From NCBI GenBank assembly GCA_021845555.1, contig JAJZVS010000197.1, positions 1 to 7,228 on the forward strand: a DNA stretch of 7,228 nt. Direction: 5' to 3'. The position numbers were made by a program, and so were the translations under genes. Origin of the DNA: Pseudomonadota bacterium (GTDB taxonomy: Bacteria; Pseudomonadota; Alphaproteobacteria; Acetobacterales; Acetobacteraceae). This document shows positions 1 through 4,705 of the stretch, one piece after another. The number at the start of each line of letters is the position of its first letter. The first letter of the stretch is position 1. Below the pieces are notes generated by a model that was not told the DNA's origin, ran no database searches, and saw only the letters and a list, made by a program, of their open reading frames with translations.

Positions 1-120
1 GGGCGCCGCCGCTGCGGGCGCCTGAGTCGCCGCCGGTTGGGCCATTGCCAGTTGGGCGGTCGCCGACAGCGGGATGGCCGGCAGGAGGCACGGGGCCAGC
101 AGCAGAAGGCGACGGCGCAT
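1..120 (-). CDS. N-terminus of an exported protein (possible LolA-like carrier), partial
   Basis: Reading leftward from an ATG at 120, the frame gives 40 residues and runs off the left edge. They form a good Sec signal peptide: a basic start MRRR, a hydrophobic core LLLLAPCLLPAIPL, and small residues before possible cleavage sites (after SATA or AMA). An Ala/Pro/Gln-rich stretch follows. The Cys is not in a usual lipobox, so a lipoprotein is less likely. No conserved domain is visible because only the leader is present. In aryl-polyene-like clusters a LolA-type periplasmic lipoprotein carrier often follows the acyltransferase; the identity is inferred only from that position. Oddly, the upstream acyltransferase frame stays open through all 120 nt, and no clear Shine-Dalgarno precedes this ATG (only GGGA about 13 nt away). 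The start may be translationally coupled or may lie elsewhere. Confidence 0.55.
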   Translation of the reverse strand, partial: MRRRLLLLAPCLLPAIPLSATAQLAMAQPAATQAPAAAAP

Positions 121-1039
121 CGGGCGGGTTGTCCCAGAAATCATGGAAATTGAACCAGTTGAACGGCGCGGCGCGGGCGTGCTGCGCGAGCCGCGCAGCA
201 TAGCAGAGCACCGCCCCGTGCAGCGCGTCCCGCCGGTTGGCCGCCACGGGGGGCGTAAAGGACTCGAAGATAAGGTCGTATTTCCTTGGTCCTGCGGCAA
301 TTCCGAAGAACAGCAGGATCGGCGCGCCCAGGCTGGCGGCCAGCCGGAACGGGCCGGTCGGGAAAGCCGCCGGGGCACCGAGGAACGGGACGCTGAGGGT
401 TTGCGCCCCGCGGTCCGTGATGCCGGCGCCGGCGGTGCCGCGGGCCGGCGCGCGATCGGCCAGGATGCCGACGATCTCTCCGCGCGCGACGCTTTCGTGC
501 ACCCGCAGCATCGACTCGGGCTGGCCGATCTCGATGATCGAGGCGGCCATATCAGGATCCAGCCGCTCGATCAGCCGGCTGAACGCCCCGGCATTGGCCC
601 GATACATCAGCATCCGGACCGGCACCGGCGCGGCACGGGCGAAGGCCCGCAGCACCTCGAAACTGCCGAGATGGGCGCCGAGCAGCACGACCCCCCGCCC
701 CTCGGCCAACGCCGCCGTCAGGCGATCGAGGCCGCGCACCGAGATCGCGTAGCGTTCGGTGCGCCCGGTGAGGAAGAACGCCCGATCGAGCAGCATCGCC
801 GCGAAGGCGAACAGGTGGCGGAAAACGGCGGCGGACGAAACCGGCCGGCCGGTCGCGCGGGCGAGGAAGCCGCGCGAGGCGGCGCGCGCGCCGGGGGCGG
901 CAAGGAAGAAATAGAGGGTGATCGGATAGAGCAGCACCCGCCCGGTGCGCCAGCCGAGCCGCAGCGTGAGCCAGAGCATCACCCGGATCAGCCCGGCGTG
1001 GCCGCGCTCGACCCGGCGGTTCCAGGGGAGTGCCGTCAT
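1..1039 (-). CDS. LpxL/HtrB-like lysophospholipid acyltransferase family protein, 3' end outside window
   Basis: This is a membrane-associated acyltransferase of the lipid A biosynthesis (LpxL/HtrB, LPLAT) family, which moves an acyl chain from acyl-ACP or acyl-CoA to a lipid or sugar hydroxyl. The start MTALPWNRRV is fixed by an ATGA overlap with the dehydratase stop. Residues about 22-46 are hydrophobic and likely anchor it to the inner membrane. The catalytic HX4E motif is His123 to Glu128 in GAHLGSFE. GILADRAPARG near 191-201 and PFLGAPAAFPTGPFRLA near 218-234 match later blocks of the family. The family's usual C-terminus is recognisable as FNWFNFHDFW at 293-302, where such proteins normally stop soon. 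Here the frame continues without a stop for more than 40 Pro/Gly-rich codons to the window edge, over the next gene's signal peptide. Being in an operon with an ACP and AMP ligase suggests it acylates the cluster's product rather than lipid A; this is inference. Confidence 0.85.
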   Translation of the reverse strand, partial: MTALPWNRRVERGHAGLIRVMLWLTLRLGWRTGRVLLYPITLYFFLAAPGARAASRGFLARATGRPVSSAAVFRHLFAFAAMLLDRAFFLTGRTERYAISVRGLDRLTAALAEGRGVVLLGAHLGSFEVLRAFARAAPVPVRMLMYRANAGAFSRLIERLDPDMAASIIEIGQPESMLRVHESVARGEIVGILADRAPARGTAGAGITDRGAQTLSVPFLGAPAAFPTGPFRLAASLGAPILLFFGIAAGPRKYDLIFESFTPPVAANRRDALHGAVLCYAARLAQHARAAPFNWFNFHDFWDNPPDAPSPSAAGPVPPAGHPAVGDRPTGNGPTGGDSGARSGGA

Positions 1040-1404
1040 GCTTCGCCTGCCTCGCCGCCCGGCGCCGGGGCGAGTTCGGCCTGGCCCGACAGCACCTCCG
1101 CCCCCGCCACCGTGCCCGTGAAGGCGACGCGTCCGGGCGCCGTCGGTTCCCAACGGAGCAGCACCGTCTGCTCCGCCAGCACCGGCGCCGCGAACTTGAC
1201 CCGGGCAAGCCGCGCGAGCCGGACCGAGGGGACCGCGCTGGCCAGGGCGACGGCCAGCGCATCCAGCAGCAGCACGCCCGGCACCACCGGCTGGCCGGGG
1301 AAATGGCCGGGAAGGCAGGGATGCGCGGCGGGGATACGCATCGCGGCGGTGCCCGCGGGGGGTAGCGCCCCGCGTGCGGGCTCAAGGTTCGCCCGCTCAG
1401 GCAT
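1036..1404 (-). CDS. FabA/FabZ-like hot-dog 3-hydroxyacyl-ACP dehydratase
   Basis: A 122-residue single hot-dog protein, predicted to dehydrate 3-hydroxyacyl chains on an acyl carrier protein in the cytoplasm. The active-site signature is LPGHFPGQPVVPGV at residues 31-44, with His34 as the catalytic base. Fourteen residues later, where FabZ enzymes carry Glu and FabA carries Asp, this protein has Asp48 (LLLDAL). The start at 1404 was chosen because its ATG overlaps the AMP-ligase stop by 8 nt (ATGCCTGA). A longer open frame reaches 1455 but lies inside the ligase. A shorter start at 1341, just before IPAAHPCLPGHF, would still keep the active site. The protein is shorter than typical FabZ (about 140-150) or FabA (about 170) and ends in an Ala/Gly/Glu-rich tail. 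In aryl-polyene-type clusters a small dehydratase of this kind sits directly after the AMP ligase, as here. It could also be a non-catalytic hot-dog partner. Confidence 0.82.
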   Translation of the reverse strand: MPERANLEPARGALPPAGTAAMRIPAAHPCLPGHFPGQPVVPGVLLLDALAVALASAVPSVRLARLARVKFAAPVLAEQTVLLRWEPTAPGRVAFTGTVAGAEVLSGQAELAPAPGGEAGEA

Positions 1405-2842
1405 CGTCGGCCTGCGCGCGCAAGGCGGCGAGCGCGCCCGCCGGCAGCTTGCCAAGCGGGTCGCGCGGCAGCCGTGCCACCCGCACGACCCGGCGCGGCA
1501 GGAACAGCGGCTCGATCCGCGCCCGCAGCGCCGCCAGGATGTCGTCGGACGTCAGGCGCGGCGCCACGGCGAAGGCGAGCAACCGCGCGGTGGGCTCGGT
1601 TTCCAGATCGTCCGGCGCGACGAAAACCCCGTCTTCCACCCCCTCGATCCCGGTCAGGATGCGGGTCAGCCCGGCCAGCGAGACCCGCCGCCCGCCCAGC
1701 TTCACCAGATCGGTGCGCCGGCCGAGCAGACGAAACCGCGTGGGGTCGCACAGTTCCAGCCGATCGCTCAGCGGCCACGGCATGGCATGCGGGGCATGTA
1801 CCGCGACGCCGGCGGCGGGGGGATCATCGTCCGCGGCCACGCCCGCCGGCACCCGCGCCGGCGCAGATGACTGCCGCAGGCGGACGCGCGGGTAGCTCTG
1901 CCAGACCTCGCCCGCGACGGTGCGGCGGGAGGCGATGGAGCCGACCTCGGTGGCGCCGAAAATCTCCCACACCTCGGTGCCCCAGCGGTGCTCCGCCGCC
2001 GCCGCCATCTCGACCGGCAACGGGGCGGTGGCGGAAATCACCCGCGCCAGCGGCGGCAGGCTGCCGGGCGCGGCGAGCAGCGCGCGCAATTGCAGCGGCG
2101 TGGTCACCAGCACGCGCGGTTCCGGGCAGGCGGCCAGGGCGGCGGCGACATCGACCGGATAGAAGGCCGGGCCGCACCAGCTGGCCGCCGCGGCATGCAA
2201 GGGCAGCAGGACCGAGGTCTCGAACCCGTACATATGATAGGGCGGCACGGTGGCGACGATCGCGGCTGGGCGGTCGGGACGCAGCCGGAAGCGGCGGCCG
2301 GCGTCGATGCTGCGGGCGGCCAGCGCCCCCCAGGATTTGCGATGCCCCACCGGCTCCCCGGTGCTGCCGGAGGTGAACACGATCGCCGCCAGCCGGTCCG
2401 CAGGAAACGCGGGCAGAGGTTCGCCGGAGCGGGCCGCGGCCGGTGGCTCGGTTCCCACCATTGTCGCCGGCAACGCGAGATCCGGCGTCGGGGCGTCGAT
2501 CAGCGCGTGCAGCCCCGGATACGCCGCCGCCAGCGCGGCGAGGCGCGGGGCCGAACGATCGCCGAGCAGCAGGCTGACCCGCCCGCGCAGCAGGCAGGCG
2601 GCGAAGCCGAGGGCGAAGCCGAAGCGATCGGTGCAGAGATTGACCACCGGCACCCCTATGGCCCCCCCCCTGGGGGCACCCACCAGCGCTCCTGGGGGGC
2701 CGTCCGCCGGCAGGCGCGCGGCCAGGGCGCGCGCGGCGGCGAGGAAGGCCGCGGCGCTCACGCTCTGTCCGGGCAGGCGGAACAGAATGTCGCCCGGCGC
2801 CCGGGCCAGGAGCGGGACGCTGTACCCCCCGGCCTCCGCCAT
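1397..2842 (-). CDS. AMP-dependent acyl/aryl ligase (ANL superfamily, ApeH/XanA2-like)
   Basis: A 481-residue adenylate-forming enzyme that probably activates a carboxylic acid with ATP and loads it onto CoA or the adjacent ACP. The ANL landmarks occur in order. The ATP-binding loop TSGSTGEPVGHRK is at 157-169. PPYHMYGFE at 200-208 matches the family's aromatic segment. The adenine-binding motif EIFGATEVGS is at 293-302. The SDRLEL segment near 359-364 supplies the ribose-binding Asp. The hinge region GRRTDLVKLGG is at 374-384. The C-terminal catalytic Lys is Lys465 in DPLGKLP. The total is shorter than typical acyl-CoA synthetases (500-550 residues) but normal for the AMP ligases of aryl-polyene/xanthomonadin clusters. 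The frame stays open upstream to 3688 only as shadow sequence. The start at 2842 lies 8 nt after the ACP stop, and the protein reads sensibly from there, though no strong Shine-Dalgarno is visible. The substrate cannot be read from sequence; an aryl acid such as 4-hydroxybenzoate is possible by analogy. Confidence 0.87.
   Translation of the reverse strand: MAEAGGYSVPLLARAPGDILFRLPGQSVSAAAFLAAARALAARLPADGPPGALVGAPRGGAIGVPVVNLCTDRFGFALGFAACLLRGRVSLLLGDRSAPRLAALAAAYPGLHALIDAPTPDLALPATMVGTEPPAAARSGEPLPAFPADRLAAIVFTSGSTGEPVGHRKSWGALAARSIDAGRRFRLRPDRPAAIVATVPPYHMYGFETSVLLPLHAAAASWCGPAFYPVDVAAALAACPEPRVLVTTPLQLRALLAAPGSLPPLARVISATAPLPVEMAAAAEHRWGTEVWEIFGATEVGSIASRRTVAGEVWQSYPRVRLRQSSAPARVPAGVAADDDPPAAGVAVHAPHAMPWPLSDRLELCDPTRFRLLGRRTDLVKLGGRRVSLAGLTRILTGIEGVEDGVFVAPDDLETEPTARLLAFAVAPRLTSDDILAALRARIEPLFLPRRVVRVARLPRDPLGKLPAGALAALRAQADDA
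2660..2701. repeat. Inverted C/G homopolymer tracts inside the AMP-ligase gene
   Basis: Within the ligase gene, a run of nine C (2662-2670), a run of five G (2672-2676) and a run of six G (2694-2699) lie close together. GGCCCCCC at 2660-2667 and GGGGGGCC at 2694-2701 form a perfect 8-bp inverted repeat. The ligase frame reads through intact and encodes GALVGAPRGGAIGVP, a Gly/Pro-rich segment before the conserved NLCTDRF block. The tracts are likely a GC-rich codon-use by-product, but they are prone to slippage and to sequencing error. Confidence 0.5.
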
Positions 2843-2850
2843 GCGTGGGG

Positions 2851-3138
2851 CTACTTGGTCCGGGTCTCGTCGATATAGCCCGCCAGGCTGCGCAACGAGG
2901 CGAAGACCTGACGGTCGCGGGCATCGTCCGAGCGCAGTTCGAACCCGTAGGTGCGCGAGATCGCGAGCGCCAGTTCCAGCGCGTCGATCGAATCGAGACC
3001 GAGCCCCTCCCCGAACAGCGGCGCATCCGCCGGGATGTCCTGGGGGGCGATGTCGAGGTTCAGCGTGGCGACGATCAATTGCGCGACCTCCTGCTCGGAC
3101 GTCGCGGACTGGCGCGCGGTCATGGGGTTCGTGAGCAT
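2851..3138 (-). CDS. Acyl carrier protein
   Basis: A 95-residue acidic protein of the phosphopantetheine-binding fold. The attachment motif GLGLDSIDALEL is at about 45-56, with Ser50 the predicted site for the 4'-phosphopantetheine arm added by a PPTase. It is preceded by the usual LFGEG loop and followed by an acidic helix. The C-terminal half (ISRTYGFELRSDDARDRQVF) resembles dedicated ACPs of aryl-polyene-type clusters more than the housekeeping AcpP, whose motif is usually GADSLDTVEL. It should carry the growing or activated acyl chain for the ligase and dehydratase that follow. It is the first gene of the packed minus-strand set. The start at 3138 gives the full frame; an internal ATG at 3123 (MTARQSATSE) is an equally reasonable start, and neither has a clear Shine-Dalgarno. 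The stop is 8 nt before the ligase ATG. Confidence 0.9.
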   Translation of the reverse strand: MLTNPMTARQSATSEQEVAQLIVATLNLDIAPQDIPADAPLFGEGLGLDSIDALELALAISRTYGFELRSDDARDRQVFASLRSLAGYIDETRTK

Positions 3139-3189
3139 GTCTGGCGCATGAGGATTGGGCTAACGCATGTGCCGATCCGAGTCCACCAC

Positions 3190-3230
3190 CGCGCCGGATC
3201 CAGCGCCGCGCCGAGCGGATGGCCGGCGCG
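3190..3230 (-). terminator. Long GC-rich hairpin between phaB and the ACP operon (possible attenuator or terminator)
   Basis: In the 120-nt gap after phaB, an 8-bp perfect inverted repeat (CGCGCCGG at 3190-3197, CCGGCGCG at 3223-3230) is extended inward by ATCC/GGAT pairing (3198-3201 with 3217-3220) across a 2-nt bulge. This makes a 12-bp stem with a 15-nt loop. No T-tract follows on the minus strand, so it is not a textbook intrinsic terminator. It could separate phaB from the operon, slow transcription, or stabilise a 3' end. No convincing sigma-70 promoter is seen in the rest of the gap. Confidence 0.35.
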
Positions 3231-3258
3231 TCGGGGAGACCCGGTGCGGACGCGGGCT

Positions 3259-3981
3259 TCAATACATATGCTGCCCGCCGTTGATCGACAGCGTGCTGCC
3301 GGTAACGAAGTCGGCATCGTCGGCGGTAAGGAAGGCGACCCCGCGGGCGATGTCCTCGGCATGGCCGAGCCGGCCCATCGGGATGCGGGCGACGATCTTG
3401 GCCAGCACGTCGGCCGGTACCGCGCGCACCATTTCCGTATCGACATAGCCCGGCGCGATCGCGTTGACGGTGATGCCGAACCGGGCACCCTCCTGCGCCA
3501 GCGCCTTGGTGAAGCCGTGGATGCCGGATTTGGCGGCGGCATAGTTCACCTGGCCGTACTGCCCGGCCTGGCCGTTGATGCTGCCGACGTTGACGACGCG
3601 ACCGAACTTGCGCTCGCGCATCCCCTCGAACGTCAGCTTGCACAGGTTGTAGCAGGACCCGAGGTTGGTATCGATCACCGCGTCCCACATGTCGCGCGAC
3701 ATCCGCGCCAGGGTGCCGTCGCGGGTGATCCCGGCGTTGTTCACCAGGATCTCGATCGGGCCGTGCTCGGCCAGGATATGCGCCACGCCTTCGCGGCAGG
3801 CTTCGTAATCGCTCACGTCGAACTTCACGATTTCGATCCCGGTTTCGGCCCGGAAGGCCGCCGCCGCTGCCTCGTTGCCGGCATAGTTCGCGACCACGAG
3901 GCGCCCCTGGGCGGCCAGCTGCTTGCTGATCGCCGCGCCGATGCCGCGCGTTCCGCCGGTGACCAGTGCCACGCGTGCCAT
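3259..3981 (-). CDS. phaB: Acetoacetyl-CoA reductase PhaB (SDR family)
   Basis: An NADPH-dependent short-chain reductase converting acetoacetyl-CoA to (R)-3-hydroxybutyryl-CoA for polyhydroxyalkanoate synthesis, in the cytoplasm. At 240 residues it has the normal PhaB size. Landmarks are the nucleotide loop TGGTRGIG (8-15), NNAG (81-84), and the catalytic set Asn106, Ser134, Tyr147, Lys151. The segment INGQAGQYGQVNYAAAKSG (135-153) and the ending NGGQHMY are typical of PhaB rather than FabG. The start at 3981 has a good Shine-Dalgarno (GGGAGG, about 8 nt before ATG); the frame stays open upstream as shadow only. No phaA or phaC is in the window. It lies 120 nt upstream of the ACP operon on the same strand, so it could be co-transcribed and act as a ketoreductase for that pathway, though its PhaB-like features favour a PHB role. 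A FabG-like function is the main alternative. Confidence 0.92.
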   Translation of the reverse strand: MARVALVTGGTRGIGAAISKQLAAQGRLVVANYAGNEAAAAAFRAETGIEIVKFDVSDYEACREGVAHILAEHGPIEILVNNAGITRDGTLARMSRDMWDAVIDTNLGSCYNLCKLTFEGMRERKFGRVVNVGSINGQAGQYGQVNYAAAKSGIHGFTKALAQEGARFGITVNAIAPGYVDTEMVRAVPADVLAKIVARIPMGRLGHAEDIARGVAFLTADDADFVTGSTLSINGGQHMY

Positions 3982-4015
3982 GTTGAAGCCCTCCCTTGCG
4001 GCTGTTTCCGGCACG

Positions 4016-4041
4016 ACACTAGCACCGGGGCGCGATCGCGC
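4016..4041 (-). promoter_or_regulatory. Possible phaB promoter -10 with adjacent 12-bp palindrome
   Basis: On the minus strand TGCTAGTGT (4024-4016) resembles an extended -10 element and would place the transcript start about 25-30 nt before the phaB ATG. No -35 consensus is seen at the right distance. A perfect 12-bp palindrome GCGCGATCGCGC (4030-4041) occupies that position and could be an operator or activator site. The whole 112-nt divergent gap (3982-4093) must hold control signals for both phaB and the adenosyltransferase gene. Confidence 0.3.
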
Positions 4042-4047
4042 GTAGCC

Positions 4048-4081
4048 AGGAAAACGCGCCGCCGGAGGAAAACGCGGCGCC
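4048..4081. repeat. Tandem 16-bp near-identical direct repeat upstream of the adenosyltransferase gene
   Basis: Copies at 4048-4063 (AGGAAAACGCGCCGCC) and 4066-4081 (AGGAAAACGCGGCGCC) differ at one of 16 positions and are 18 bp apart start to start, under two helical turns. They lie 13 to 46 nt before the plus-strand ATG at 4094, inside the divergent promoter region. They could be a paired regulator site or a local duplication. The second copy overlaps a GGAGG at 4064-4068 that is too far from the ATG to serve as its ribosome site. Confidence 0.45.
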
Positions 4082-4093
4082 GGGGGCAGGCGC

Positions 4094-4669
4094 ATGGTAC
4101 GGATCGACCGGGTGGTGACGCGCGGCGGCGACGGCGGGGAGACCTCGCTCGGCGACGGCGCGCGGTTGCGCAAGGATACCGCCAGGATCGAGGCGATCGG
4201 CGCGGTGGACGAGGCCAACGCCGCGATCGGGGTTCTGCGCGCGAGCCTGCGGGGCGTGGACGGAACCGACGCGCCGGCGGCCGATGCGGCGCTGGCGCGG
4301 ATCCAGAACGATCTGTTCGACCTCGGCGCCGATCTGGCGGTGCCGGGCGAGGCCGGCGCGCGGCTGCGCATGACCGACGGGCCGGTCCTGCGGCTGGAGA
4401 CCGAGGTCGAGGCGATGAACGCCGCGCTGCCGCCGCTGACCAGCTTCATCCTGCCGGGCGGCACGGGGGCGGCGGCGGCGGCGCATCTCGCGCGCACCAT
4501 CGTCCGCCGCGCCGAGCGCGCGGCGGTGCGACTGGCGGCGGCGGAGGCAGTGACCGGCGCGGCGATCCGCTATCTGAACCGCCTTTCCGATCACCTGTTC
4601 GTGCTCTCGCGCGTGCTGAACGACAACGGCGCGGCGGACGTGCTGTGGGTGCCCGGCGCGAACCGGTAG
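4094..4669 (+). CDS. pduO: PduO-type ATP:cob(I)alamin adenosyltransferase
   Basis: A 191-residue enzyme that transfers the 5'-deoxyadenosyl group of ATP to cob(I)alamin, giving adenosylcobalamin (EC 2.5.1.17). PduO-family enzymes work as trimers in the cytoplasm. Family signatures are TRGGDGGETSL (9-19, the N-terminal ATP-binding loop), AVDEANAAIG (37-46), FILPGGT (118-124), LARTIVRRAERAAVRL (132-147, the Arg-rich ATP-contact helix), and YLNRLSDHLFVLSR (160-173, the cobalamin-side helix), ending in LWVPG. Length is normal for the single-domain, MMAB-like form, without the extra DUF336 domain of Salmonella PduO. The start is supported by a GGGGGCAGG stretch a few bases upstream and by conservation beginning at once. 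It converges on btuB, the B12 receptor, so uptake and activation of the cofactor sit together. It is not behind the riboswitch and may be expressed independently of B12 level. Confidence 0.93.
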   Translation: MVRIDRVVTRGGDGGETSLGDGARLRKDTARIEAIGAVDEANAAIGVLRASLRGVDGTDAPAADAALARIQNDLFDLGADLAVPGEAGARLRMTDGPVLRLETEVEAMNAALPPLTSFILPGGTGAAAAAHLARTIVRRAERAAVRLAAAEAVTGAAIRYLNRLSDHLFVLSRVLNDNGAADVLWVPGANR

Positions 4670-4681
4670 GGGGCGAACCGA

Positions 4682-4705
4682 TAGCCGGCCCCCGACGGCC
4701 GGCTA
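4682..4705. terminator. Bidirectional hairpin between convergent adenosyltransferase and btuB genes
   Basis: TAGCCGGCC (4682-4690) and GGCCGGCTA (4697-4705) form a perfect 9-bp stem with a 6-nt loop. It starts 13 nt after the adenosyltransferase stop, and its right arm contains the btuB stop codon (TAG, 4705-4703). Symmetry lets it act on both strands. No strong T-run follows on either side, so efficiency is uncertain, but convergent position and stem strength fit a shared terminator. Confidence 0.6.

Noticed and set aside
552..1778. A 408-codon minus-strand open frame through the dehydratase and acyltransferase region
   Set aside because: It is out of frame with the motif-bearing acyltransferase and dehydratase and shows no coherent fold.
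74..1870. A 598-codon open frame on the plus strand
   Set aside because: It lies opposite the acyltransferase, dehydratase and ligase genes, is Arg/Pro/Gly-rich with no domain motif, and is explained by high GC content leaving antisense frames open.
2843..3688. Upstream extension of the AMP-ligase frame into phaB
   Set aside because: Residues encoded upstream of 2842 are the out-of-frame shadow of the ACP and phaB and show no ligase similarity. The operon junction at 2842 gives a normal start.
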